Shown here one piece after another: positions 1 through 9,347 of a stretch of DNA of 48,395 nucleotides. This stretch comes from UBA7803 sp041686955. Its GTDB lineage: Bacteria > Pseudomonadota > Gammaproteobacteria > Pseudomonadales > Azotimanducaceae. Both the position numbers and the translations under genes were made by a program. The notes under the pieces are model-generated. The model saw only the letters and a program-made list of their open reading frames with translations. It searched no databases and was not told the origin of the DNA. Every line of letters begins with the position of its first letter. The stretch's first letter is position 1. The stretch is taken from assembly GCA_041686955.1 (NCBI GenBank), contig JAWLCV010000029.1:1-48395 (forward strand), read 5' to 3'.

Positions 1-1
1 C

Positions 2-991
2 ACCGACGAGGTGCGCGCCTTCGCCGAGAAGTGGATCGGCAAGAACCTGGTGACCTTCCAGACCGACGAGAACGGTCAGCCGGTGAGCAAGATCTACGTC
101 GAGAGCTGCACCGACATCGACACCGAGCTGTACCTCGGCGCCGTGGTGGACCGGGGCAGCCGCCGGGTGGTGTTCATGGCCTCCACCGAAGGGGGCGTGG
201 AGATCGAGAAAGTGGCCGAGGAAACGCCGGAGAAGATCCTGCGCGCCACCATCAATCCCTACGTGGGGCCTCAGCCCTATCAGGGCCGCCAACTGGCGTT
301 CGACCTGGGCCTGAAAGGGGATCAGATCAAGCAGTTCACGAAGCTGTTCATGGGCCTGGCGAAGCTGTTCGAGGATCTGGACTGCTCGCTGCTCGAGATC
401 AATCCCCTGGTCATCACCACCGAAGGCAATCTGCACTGCCTCGACGCCAAGGTGAACATCGACAACAACGCCCTGTACCGGCAGAAGCGTCTGGCGGAGA
501 TGCACGACCCCAGCCAGGAAGACCCTCGCGAGGCTCAGGCCGCGGCGTTCAACCTGAACTACGTGGCCCTTGACGGCAACATCGGCTGCATGGTGAACGG
601 CGCCGGCCTGGCCATGGGCACCATGGACCTGGTGAAGACCAAGGGCGGCAATCCCGCCAACTTCCTGGACGTGGGCGGCGGCGCCACCCGCGAGACCGTG
701 GGCGAGGCCTTCAAGATCATCCTCTCGGACCACAACGTCAAAGCGGTGCTGATCAACATCTTCGGTGGCATCGTCAGCTGCGCCACCATCGCCGACGGCA
801 TCATCGGTGCCGTGGAGGAAGTGGGCGTGGAAGTTCCGGTGGTGGTGCGCTTCGAGGGCAACAACGCCGAGCAGGGCCGGGCGCGTCTGGCCGAGAGCGG
901 CTTGAACATCATCGCCGCCAAGAGTCTCTCCGATGCCGCGGAACAAGCCGTCAAGGCAGCCGGCGGCGAAGTAGCAGGGGGTAGAGCATGA
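2..991 (+). CDS. sucC: Succinyl-CoA synthetase (ADP-forming) beta subunit, 5' truncated
   Basis: The beta subunit joins SucD to interconvert succinyl-CoA and succinate with nucleotide phosphorylation in the TCA cycle. The frame is already open at the window edge (TDEVRAFAEKW) and aligns with about residue 70 of the E. coli protein, so roughly the first 70 residues of the ATP-grasp domain lie outside. Visible family segments are LYLGAVVDRGSRRVVFMAS, STEGGVEIEKVAEETP, LLEINPLVIT, GNIGCMVNGAGLAMGTMD, NFLDVGGGAT and NIFGGIV, running through the C-terminal CoA-ligase domain. The TGA stop overlaps the sucD ATG in an ATGA junction, so the two subunits are probably translationally coupled. Only the left end is uncertain. 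Confidence 0.97.
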   Translation, partial: TDEVRAFAEKWIGKNLVTFQTDENGQPVSKIYVESCTDIDTELYLGAVVDRGSRRVVFMASTEGGVEIEKVAEETPEKILRATINPYVGPQPYQGRQLAFDLGLKGDQIKQFTKLFMGLAKLFEDLDCSLLEINPLVITTEGNLHCLDAKVNIDNNALYRQKRLAEMHDPSQEDPREAQAAAFNLNYVALDGNIGCMVNGAGLAMGTMDLVKTKGGNPANFLDVGGGATRETVGEAFKIILSDHNVKAVLINIFGGIVSCATIADGIIGAVEEVGVEVPVVVRFEGNNAEQGRARLAESGLNIIAAKSLSDAAEQAVKAAGGEVAGGRA

Positions 992-1863
992 GCATTCTGG
1001 TCGACGAGAACACCAAGGTCATCTGCCAGGGATTCACCGGGTCCCAGGGCACCCTGCACAGCGAGCAGGCACTGAAGTACGGCACCAAACTGGTGGGCGG
1101 CGTGACTCCGGGCAAGGGCGGCAGCGAGCATCTGGGCCTGCCGGTGTTCGACACCGTGAAGCAGGCGGTCGACGCCACGGGCGCCACCGCTTCGGTGATC
1201 TACGTGCCGGCGCCCTTCTGCAAGGATTCCATCCTCGAGGCGGTGGACGCCGGGATCGAGCTGGTGGTCTGCATCACCGAAGGCATTCCCACCCTGGACA
1301 TGCTCTACGTGAAGGCGGCCATCGATGCCACCGACGCCCGCCTGGTGGGCCCCAACTGCCCCGGGGTCATCACCCCCGGCGAGTGCAAGATCGGGATCAT
1401 GCCCGGCGAGATTCACCTGCCGGGCAAGGTGGGTATCGTCTCCCGGTCCGGAACGCTCACCTACGAGGCGGTGAAGCAGACCACGGACCGCGGTTACGGC
1501 CAGAGCACCTGCGTCGGGATCGGCGGCGACCCCATTCCCGGCAGCCACTTCATCGACATCCTGGAGCTCCTGCAGAACGACCCCGGCACCGAAGCCATCG
1601 TCATGGTGGGGGAGATCGGTGGCACCGCAGAAGAAGAGGCGGCGGAGTTCATCAAGAGCAACGTCACCAAGCCGGTGGTGGGCTACATCGCAGGGGTCAC
1701 GGCGCCGCCCGGCAAGCGCATGGGCCATGCTGGGGCGATCATCGCCGGCGGCAAGGGCACGGCGAAGGAGAAGTTCGCGGCCCTGGAAGCGGCGGGGGTG
1801 CGGACGGTGGAGAGTCTCGCGGACATTGGTGATGCGCTGGCTGAGGTGACGGGCTGGGGCTGA
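988..1863 (+). CDS. sucD: Succinyl-CoA synthetase alpha subunit
   Basis: The alpha subunit carries the CoA-binding Rossmann domain and the histidine that is phosphorylated during catalysis. At 291 residues it has the family length. The N-terminal CoA site appears as QGFTGSQGTLHSEQALKYGT, the middle as LVGPNCPGVITPGECKIGIM, and the phospho-histidine as His247 in GHAGAIIAGGKGTA (His246 in E. coli). The ATG overlaps the sucC stop by four bases. A GC-rich hairpin follows 15 bp downstream, and the next gene on this strand (htpG) begins over 500 bp away, so sucD probably ends the transcription unit. Confidence 0.98.
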   Translation: MSILVDENTKVICQGFTGSQGTLHSEQALKYGTKLVGGVTPGKGGSEHLGLPVFDTVKQAVDATGATASVIYVPAPFCKDSILEAVDAGIELVVCITEGIPTLDMLYVKAAIDATDARLVGPNCPGVITPGECKIGIMPGEIHLPGKVGIVSRSGTLTYEAVKQTTDRGYGQSTCVGIGGDPIPGSHFIDILELLQNDPGTEAIVMVGEIGGTAEEEAAEFIKSNVTKPVVGYIAGVTAPPGKRMGHAGAIIAGGKGTAKEKFAALEAAGVRTVESLADIGDALAEVTGWG

Positions 1864-1878
1864 TCCGGTCTCGGGAAT

Positions 1879-1908
1879 CGCGTCGGGGGGATGTCGATGC
1901 CCCCCGCG
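1879..1908 (+). terminator. GC-rich hairpin after sucD (possible terminator)
   Basis: A run of six G (1885-1890) pairs with six C (1900-1905) across a 9-base loop, with extra CGCG pairing outside. It lies 15 bp after the sucD stop. There is no T tract, so intrinsic termination is unproven; it could instead protect the mRNA 3' end. Confidence 0.4.
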
Positions 1909-1910
1909 TC

Positions 1911-2050
1911 CCCGGGCGGTGAGCGCGCTGCGGGACCACGCTCAGCCGCTCCGCGGTTCCCTCGCCTGGCGGAGTTGCCTCCGCTGGGCGGAGTCAATCC
2001 GCCGCGCTCGGCTTCGCTCAGATGGTCCCGCAACGCGCTCTCCGCCCGGT
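1911..2050 (+). repeat. Palindromic dispersed repeat, copy 1
   Basis: About 140 bp with inverted ends: 1921-1938 pairs with 2023-2040 at 17 of 18 positions, and the pairing continues through CCGCCCGG-like flanks out to about 1911 and 2050. Two inner blocks recur elsewhere in the window. Block A (1946-1979, beginning CCGCTCCGCGGTTCCCTCGC) matches the reverse complement of 2270-2303 at 33/34 positions and 48298-48331 at 31/34. Block B (1995-2027) matches the reverse complement of 2201-2233 at 30/33. There is no coding content. It resembles a REP/MITE-type non-autonomous element; no transposase is present. Confidence 0.8.
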
Positions 2051-2102
2051 GCCGCTGCGTCGTTGGCAGGCCCCGGCGGCGTCGGATTCGGCTCGCCATG
2101 GG

Positions 2103-2131
2103 CTTGAAAATCGCCGGCCCGTCCCCAATGT
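2103..2131 (+). promoter_or_regulatory. Sigma-32 (heat-shock) promoter for htpG
   Basis: CTTGAAA at 2103-2109, a 13-base spacer, then CCCCAATGT at 2123-2131. This closely matches the RpoH consensus (CTTGAAA, 13-15 bases, CCCCATNT). htpG is a classical RpoH-regulated gene and is the next gene downstream. The start codon lies about 270 bp away, so the transcript would have a long leader containing repeat copy 2. Confidence 0.85.
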
Positions 2132-2172
2132 CTGGCTGGTGATCGACGAACCCGTGGGAACTCGACGATCCA

Positions 2173-2343
2173 GCGGGCGGGGCGGGAGAAGGAATCCCTG
2201 GACCATTTCGGCGAAGCCGAGCGCGGCGGATTGCCGCCCGAAGGTCGCGCCGCGGCGCGGGCTTCGGGCGGCAACTCCGCCAAGCGAGGGAACCGCGGAG
2301 CGGCTGAGCCGGGTCCCGGGATTCCTTCTCCCGCCCCGCCCGC
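2173..2343 (-). repeat. Palindromic dispersed repeat, copy 2, in the htpG leader
   Basis: This 171-bp element is inverted relative to copy 1. Its arms 2173-2204 and 2312-2343 are complementary at 31 of 32 positions, enough for a very stable hairpin. Block B lies at 2201-2233 and block A at 2270-2303, both as reverse complements of copy 1. The outermost arm sequence differs from copy 1 while the inner blocks are conserved. Located between the sigma-32 promoter and the htpG start, it should be transcribed as part of the htpG 5' untranslated region. Confidence 0.8.
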
Positions 2344-2405
2344 GGCGGTGTCGGCACACCCGTCGGGTTCGAACGATCGACAAACGGATAATGGGATACG
2401 CGACC

Positions 2406-4301
<1,896 letters not shown>

Positions 4302-4320
4302 CCGGGTAGCATTGCGCCTC

Positions 4321-5361
4321 ATGGAGGTGGCCATCATCGGCGGCGGCAACTTCGGTACCGCCATAGCCAACATCGCTGCGAGCAACGGTTACGCGACGCA
4401 TCTGTGGATGCGCGACGAGCGCCAGGTGGCGGACTGCCTCGCCCACGGGGAGAACCGGCGTTACCTGCCGGGTCATCCGCTGGAAGCGCTGGTGCGGCCC
4501 ACGGCGGATCTGGCCGATGCGCTGGAGCGCAGCTCCGTGATCTTCATGACCGTGCCCAGCGCCTCGTTTCGCGAGGTGTCCGGGCAGCTCGCCCGCCATA
4601 CCGACAGCGGCGACGTGGTGATCAGCGCCACCAAGGGTATCGAGCGCCACAGCGGCGGTGCCGGCTTTCTGCTCATGAGCCAGATCCTCGAGGAGCTGCT
4701 CCCCGATGCCCGCATCGGCGTCTTGTCGGGGCCGAATCTGGCGGAGGAGATCGCCGACCGCCACTACACGGGGACCGTGGTGGCGAGCCGCGATCCCGGC
4801 GTGTGTGAGGCCGTGCGCGAGGTGCTGAAGAGCGAGACGTTCCGGGTCTACGACAACAGCGACCTGTACGGGGTGGAGCTGGCCGGAGCACTCAAGAACA
4901 TCTACGCCATCGTCTGCGGTCTCGCCAGCGGTCTGCAGGTGGGGCAGAACACCATCGCCATGCTGGTCACCCGCAGTCTCGCCGAGATGAGCCGGTTCGC
5001 GGTCTCCCTCGGTGCCAACCCCTTCACCTTTCTGGGGCTGGCCGGCGTGGGCGACCTCCTGGTGACCTGTACCTCGCCTCTCAGTCGCAACTTCCAGCTC
5101 GGCTACAAGCTGGCGCACGGACTCTCCCTGGATCAGGCCCTGGACGATCTCGGCAAGCTGGCGGAAGGGGTGAACACCCTGCAGGTGGTCTGCGAGCGCG
5201 CGCGCGAGCTGGAGGTTTACATGCCTCTGGCCACCGGCCTGCACCGGGTGCTGTTCCAGGGCGAATCCCTGGAGACCGTGGTGCGGGAGCTGATGACCGG
5301 CGGCCAGCCCGTGGACGTCGAGTTCGCGCGGCCCCGCGGCGCGGACGGCGCGGCCCAATGA
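4321..5361 (+). CDS. gpsA: NAD(P)-dependent glycerol-3-phosphate dehydrogenase
   Basis: GpsA reduces dihydroxyacetone phosphate to sn-glycerol 3-phosphate, the backbone precursor for phospholipids. The 346-residue protein starts with the Rossmann motif VAIIGGGNFGTAIA, then has FMTVPS, ISATKGIE, VLSGPNLAEEIA and the catalytic-lysine segment ELAGALKNIYAI. The C-terminal domain includes GLAGVGDLLVTC and LAEGVNTL. ATG 4321 is chosen; an in-frame TTG at 4312 would add three residues. The gene begins 19 bp after htpG, and its stop overlaps the next gene in ATGA. Confidence 0.96.
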   Translation: MEVAIIGGGNFGTAIANIAASNGYATHLWMRDERQVADCLAHGENRRYLPGHPLEALVRPTADLADALERSSVIFMTVPSASFREVSGQLARHTDSGDVVISATKGIERHSGGAGFLLMSQILEELLPDARIGVLSGPNLAEEIADRHYTGTVVASRDPGVCEAVREVLKSETFRVYDNSDLYGVELAGALKNIYAIVCGLASGLQVGQNTIAMLVTRSLAEMSRFAVSLGANPFTFLGLAGVGDLLVTCTSPLSRNFQLGYKLAHGLSLDQALDDLGKLAEGVNTLQVVCERARELEVYMPLATGLHRVLFQGESLETVVRELMTGGQPVDVEFARPRGADGAAQ

Positions 5362-6329
5362 GGCCGCCGGCCTCCGCCCGGTTCCTGCGCGGCGTCGGGT
5401 TCGTCCTCACCCTTTTCCTGGCCCTGACCCTGGCCCTGGCCCTGGCCCTGGCGGTGACCGGCTGGCCGCCGGCCGCCGGACAGGAGGCCATGGAGGACTC
5501 CGATCCCTACGGCGTGGAACCCCACCCTCGATCGTCGCTGGTGGCCCGGGAGCGCGACGACGAGGTGCGGCCCAGGGAGCTGGTGTTGAGCCGGGTCGAC
5601 CGGATTCGTCGGGAGCTGCGCGTTCAGGAGACGCTGCGGGTGGATGCTTCGACGGAATGGGCCACCTACCTGATGCCGGACGGTGTGTCCGTGGCGGACG
5701 TGGTGCAGCACTACCGCCGCGAGCTGGGCAGCGATCTGCTGTTCAGTTGCCTGGGCCGGGACTGTGGCCGGAGCAACGACTGGGCGAATCAGATCTTTCA
5801 GCAGGCCATTCTCTACGGCCTGGACCGGACCCAGCAGTACGCCGCCTGGGAATGGCAGGGACGCCTGGTGTCGCTCTATGCGGTGGAGCGGGGCAATGGC
5901 CGGGTGTACGCCCGCCTCCAGGTGCTGGACCCCCGGAACGGAGTGGGGCTGTCCGCCAACGCGCTGCTCGGCAACCGCCTCGGCGAGCGCGGCTGGGCCA
6001 TCGTCGACGACGTGGTGCCGCAGCGGGACGGCAGCTTCCGGGAGACGGCGCGAACGAGGCTGGCGGCCCTGGCGCCCGCGCTGGAGGCATTCGCCGGGCA
6101 GGACGTCTATCTGGTCTGCCACCTCGGCGGCACCGGGGCCGTGGAGACCCTGCTGTCCGCCTCCCGGCGTTGCGCCGAATCGGCGGTCGAGCTCATCGCG
6201 GCCGCCGCCGCCCGTGGTGAATCCGCCGCGCTCCCCGCGCTCCACGGGTTCGGTGCCGGGCCGCTGCTGCCGCGCCCGGGGTCGCCGGTCTCCCGACTGG
6301 AACTGGTGGTGCCCGAGGCACTGCGGTAG
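5358..6329 (+). CDS. DUF4892-type secreted protein
   Basis: A 323-residue protein with an N-terminal signal peptide: arginines near residues 7-11, then a Leu/Ala-rich core (about 15-34) and a likely cleavage site near AAGQE. The mature part carries the cysteine motif SCLGRDCGRSNDWANQIF followed by LYGLDRTQQY, which is the pattern I associate with DUF4892 proteins of Pseudomonas and relatives. Function is unknown; a periplasmic or envelope location is inferred from the signal peptide. It overlaps gpsA by an ATGA and is followed 14 bp later by prmB, so it may be co-expressed with them. The signal-peptide core is encoded by a hexamer repeat. Confidence 0.8.
   Translation: MRPPASARFLRGVGFVLTLFLALTLALALALAVTGWPPAAGQEAMEDSDPYGVEPHPRSSLVARERDDEVRPRELVLSRVDRIRRELRVQETLRVDASTEWATYLMPDGVSVADVVQHYRRELGSDLLFSCLGRDCGRSNDWANQIFQQAILYGLDRTQQYAAWEWQGRLVSLYAVERGNGRVYARLQVLDPRNGVGLSANALLGNRLGERGWAIVDDVVPQRDGSFRETARTRLAALAPALEAFAGQDVYLVCHLGGTGAVETLLSASRRCAESAVELIAAAAARGESAALPALHGFGAGPLLPRPGSPVSRLELVVPEALR
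5418..5453 (+). repeat. Hexanucleotide tandem repeat inside a signal peptide
   Basis: Six consecutive CTGRCS-type units (CTGGCC, CTGACC, three CTGGCC, CTGGCG) encode the alternating Leu-Ala hydrophobic core. Loss or gain of a unit keeps the frame but changes the core length by two residues. Confidence 0.9.
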
Positions 6330-6343
6330 CGGAAGAGGCCGGC

Positions 6344-7161
6344 GTGACGCGAACGGTGGGGGAAGTCATCGAGGAGCTGGCGGCGCGGTTCGACGCCGCC
6401 GGGCTCACCTTCGGCCATGGCACCGACAATGCCTGGGACGAGGCGGTGGCGCTGGTGCTGGGGGTGAGCGGGCTACCCGACGACCGTGCGGTGCTGCAGC
6501 GTGCCCTCGCGCCGGAGCAGCTTGCGGAGCTGTCGGCGCTGGCGCGCCGCCGGATCGACGATCGCATTCCAGCGGCCTACCTGCTCGGCCGCTGGCGCTT
6601 CGCCGGTCTCGAGTTCCTCGTCGAGCCGGGGGTGGTGATCCCGCGCTCGCCCATCGGCCCCTTGCTGAGCCGGGGGCTGCGACCCTGGCTCACGAAGGAT
6701 CCCGGCACGGTGCTGGATCTGTGCTGCGGCAGCGGCTGCATCGGCATCGCGGCCGCCGTAGCCTTCCCCCAGGCGCGGGTGGACCTGGCGGACGTGGATC
6801 CCCATGCGGTGGACCTCGCCCGCCGCAACGTGGCTCTGCATGGGCTCGAGGACCGGGTGCGTGTTCACCGCTCGGATCTGTTCGACTCGCTGCCGCCGGG
6901 CCGCTGGGACCTCATTCTCTCCAATCCGCCCTACGTGGACGCGGTGGACATGGCCAGCCTGCCCCCGGAGTACCGCCACGAGCCGGAGCTCGGATTGGCG
7001 GGAGGGCCGGACGGTCTCGACCTGGTGGCGCGGATGCTCGAGGCGCTGCCGGACCGGCTGGCGCCGGGCGGCACCTTCGTCTGTGAGGTGGGGGCCAGCG
7101 CACCGGCGCTGGTGCGCCGTTATCCCCGGGTGCCGTTCATCTGGCCGGAGCTCGAGGAGGG
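6344..7161 (+). CDS. prmB: Ribosomal protein uL3 glutamine methyltransferase, 3' end lost in gap
   Basis: PrmB methylates a glutamine of ribosomal protein L3 using S-adenosylmethionine. About 272 residues are visible from GTG 6344. The N-terminal helical domain is followed by RIPAAYLLGRWRFAGLEF and VVIPRSPIGPLL, then the SAM site VLDLCCGSGCIGIAAA, VDLADVDPHAVDLARRN and the substrate-binding NPPY motif in LSNPPYVDAVDM. VIPRSP with GLEF favours PrmB over PrmC. The reading enters the N run right after VPFIWPELEEG, where E. coli PrmB has a further 30 or so residues, so the true stop is hidden. Confidence 0.93.
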
Positions 7162-7261
7162 NNNNNNNNNNNNNNNNNNNNNNNNNNNNNNNNNNNNNNN
7201 NNNNNNNNNNNNNNNNNNNNNNNNNNNNNNNNNNNNNNNNNNNNNNNNNNNNNNNNNNNNN
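7162..7261. other. Assembly gap, 100 N
   Basis: Exactly 100 consecutive N, the usual placeholder for a scaffold join of unknown length. The gap removes the 3' end of prmB and possibly the region just upstream of aroC. Continuity between prmB and aroC is therefore assumed, not shown. Confidence 0.99.
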
Positions 7262-7320
7262 CACCGGGCGCCGGCATCTGGCGATATACTTCGCCCTCGC
7301 TCTTTCCGGTAGCTCGCGCC

Positions 7321-8385
7321 ATGGCAGGAAACACCTTCGGGCAACTCTTCAGAGTGACCACCTTCGGCGAAAGCCACGGCCCCGCGCTCGGTGCCGTGGT
7401 GGACGGCTGTCCGCCGGGACTCGCGCTCTCGGAGGCGGATCTGCAGCGGGACCTGGACCGCAGGCGGCCCGGGCAATCGAAGTACACCACGCAGCGCGAC
7501 GAGCCGGACCAGGTACGGATTCTCTCCGGGGTGTTCGAAGGCGTCACCACCGGAACCGCCATCGGACTGGTGATCGAGAATGTCGATCAGAAGAGCAAAG
7601 ACTACAGTAACATCAAAGACATATACCGTCCTGCTCATGCAGATTATACGTACCAGATGAAGTACGGTGTGCGGGACTACCGGGGCGGCGGGCGCGCCTC
7701 GGCCCGGGAAACCGCCATGCGCGTGGCCGCGGCGGGGATCGCCCGCAAGTACCTCGAGGAGCACGCCGGGGTTCGCATCCGCGGTTACCTCTCCGCCATC
7801 GGCAGCATCCGTCTGGACGTGAGGGATCTAGAAGGTGTAGACCGCAACCCCTTCTTTTCTCCGGATCCGGACCGGGTGAACGAGATCGCGGCCCTCATCG
7901 ACGAGTTGCGGCGGGACGGCGATTCCATCGGCGCCGAGGTGTCGGTATTGGTGAGCGGCATGCCCGTGGGTCTCGGCGAGCCGGTGTTCGGCAAGCTGGA
8001 CGCGGAGCTGGCGGCAGCGCTCATGAGCATCAACGCGGTGAAGGGCGTGGGCATCGGCGACGGCTTCGACGTGGTGGGCCAGCGAGGCACGGAGCACCGC
8101 GACGAGATCACCGCCGCCGGATTCCGCAGCAATCACGCCGGCGGCGTGCTGGGAGGCATCAGCAGCGGCCAGGATCTTCGTGTGAAGATCGCGCTGAAGC
8201 CCACCTCGAGCCTCACCACGCCTGGCCGTTCCATCGACGTGCACGGCAACGAGGTGGAGGTGGTGACCAAGGGCCGGCACGACCCCTGCGTCGGCATCCG
8301 CGCCGTCCCCATCGCCGAAGCCATGGTGGCGCTGGTGCTCATGGACCACCTCATGCGGCACCGTGCTCAGGTGCCGTCGGCGTAG
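7321..8385 (+). CDS. aroC: Chorismate synthase
   Basis: AroC converts 5-enolpyruvylshikimate 3-phosphate to chorismate using reduced FMN, the last step of the shikimate pathway. The 354 residues are full length. Signature segments are FRVTTFGESHGPALGAVVDG at the N terminus, RPAHADYTYQMKYGVRDY, RGGGRASARETAMRVAAAG and, late, FRSNHAGGVLGGISSGQDL and GRHDPCVGIRAVPIAEAM. A TATACT hexamer at 7285-7290 may be a -10, but its -35 region abuts the gap. Codons between about 7581 and 7669 are much more AT-rich than the rest of the gene. The 3' end overlaps the convergent LysR gene by 19 bp. Confidence 0.98.
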   Translation: MAGNTFGQLFRVTTFGESHGPALGAVVDGCPPGLALSEADLQRDLDRRRPGQSKYTTQRDEPDQVRILSGVFEGVTTGTAIGLVIENVDQKSKDYSNIKDIYRPAHADYTYQMKYGVRDYRGGGRASARETAMRVAAAGIARKYLEEHAGVRIRGYLSAIGSIRLDVRDLEGVDRNPFFSPDPDRVNEIAALIDELRRDGDSIGAEVSVLVSGMPVGLGEPVFGKLDAELAAALMSINAVKGVGIGDGFDVVGQRGTEHRDEITAAGFRSNHAGGVLGGISSGQDLRVKIALKPTSSLTTPGRSIDVHGNEVEVVTKGRHDPCVGIRAVPIAEAMVALVLMDHLMRHRAQVPSA

Positions 8386-9245
8386 CCCAGCAACACTTCC
8401 TGGAAGGCGCGGGCGGCGTTGGACGGCGAGCGGCGCGGGTTGGTGACGAAGCCCAGGCTGCGATGCAGCGGCGGCGCGTCCGTGTTCAGCACCACCAGCG
8501 GCGACTTGATCATGCTGGCCGGCAGCACGCTCCAGCCGAGCCCGATGCCCACCAGCATGGCGATGGTCTCCAGATAGTTGGTGGCCAGATTCGCCCGCAA
8601 TGAGAGGCCCGCGTTGGCGAAAGCCTCCAGCACGATTCGCCCGGTGTAGGTGGCCGGGCCGGGCAGCACCGGGCGCGATTGCGCCAGCCGGGCCATGGTC
8701 AGCCGACCCAGGCCTGCGAGCTCGTGCTCCTCGGATGCCACGAACACCAGCGGGTCGTCCCACAGCACCCGGCAATCCAGCTCCGGGTCCCCCTTGGGAT
8801 TCAGGGTCACCACCGCGATCTCCATCTCGGCCCGGCGCACCAGATCGTGGGCTTCCTCGGAGTCTTCGAAGCGGATGTCGAGCTGCACGTCGGGATAGCG
8901 TCGGGTGAAGGTGCGCAGCGGGGCGGCCAGCCGGTGCAGGCCTACGTGGTGGGAGGTGGCGAGTCCCAGCTCTCCGGCCACCTGGCGATTCAGGTCCTTC
9001 AGCTCCCGCTGGGTGTCGAGCACCGTGCGCAGCACCGCCTCGGCCCGGGGGCGGAGCACCCGCCCGGCGTCGGTGAGGTAGATGCGCTTGCCCACGCGGT
9101 CGAACAGGCGGCAGGCCAGCGTGCCTTCCAGAGCCTGAACGCGTTTGCTGACGGCCGGCTGACTGAGGTGGAGCCGCTCCGCCGCCTTCGAGAAGGAGCC
9201 GCAGTCGGCTACCGCGAGAAACGCTTCGAGATCGTTCAGGTTCAT
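8367..9245 (-). CDS. LysR-family transcriptional regulator, divergent from leuCDB
   Basis: A 292-residue LysR-type regulator. The N-terminal winged helix is classical: LEAFLAVADCGSFSKAAERL, LHLSQPAVSKRVQALE, RLFDRVGKRIYLTDAGR. A linker helix and a periplasmic-binding-like effector domain follow (LGLATSHHVGLHRLAAPL, IAVVTLNP, ETIAMLVGIGLGWSVLP). It is transcribed away from leuC across a 102-bp AT-rich intergenic region, the standard layout for a LysR regulator controlling its neighbour. Control of leucine biosynthesis is therefore a reasonable inference. The effector is not known from sequence. Confidence 0.93.
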   Translation of the reverse strand: MNLNDLEAFLAVADCGSFSKAAERLHLSQPAVSKRVQALEGTLACRLFDRVGKRIYLTDAGRVLRPRAEAVLRTVLDTQRELKDLNRQVAGELGLATSHHVGLHRLAAPLRTFTRRYPDVQLDIRFEDSEEAHDLVRRAEMEIAVVTLNPKGDPELDCRVLWDDPLVFVASEEHELAGLGRLTMARLAQSRPVLPGPATYTGRIVLEAFANAGLSLRANLATNYLETIAMLVGIGLGWSVLPASMIKSPLVVLNTDAPPLHRSLGFVTNPRRSPSNAARAFQEVLLGYADGT

Positions 9246-9264
9246 TCCAAAATCTAATGATCTG

Positions 9265-9309
9265 AATAAAAAAGATGAATTTGTGTTATTGAACGCAGGC
9301 TTTTAGCAT
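9265..9309 (+). promoter_or_regulatory. leuC promoter and candidate LysR operator
   Basis: TTGTGT (9281-9286), a 17-base spacer and TAGCAT (9304-9309) form a plausible sigma-70 promoter reading into leuC. A dyad AATAA (9265-9269) to TTATT (9286-9290) overlaps the -35 region and is a candidate LysR-type site. The region is strikingly AT-rich against its surroundings. Assignment is by pattern and position only. Confidence 0.55.
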
Positions 9310-9347
9310 ACGCTCCTTTCCTGAACAAGCCGCGAGGACATCGTCGA

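Noticed and set aside
1911..2343. The inverted repeat pair as a composite insertion sequence.
   Set aside because: No transposase fits between or inside the copies; only a promoter lies between them.
5418..5453. The hexamer repeat as an on/off phase-variation switch.
   Set aside because: Units are multiples of three, so the frame cannot be switched off; only the length of the signal-peptide core could vary.
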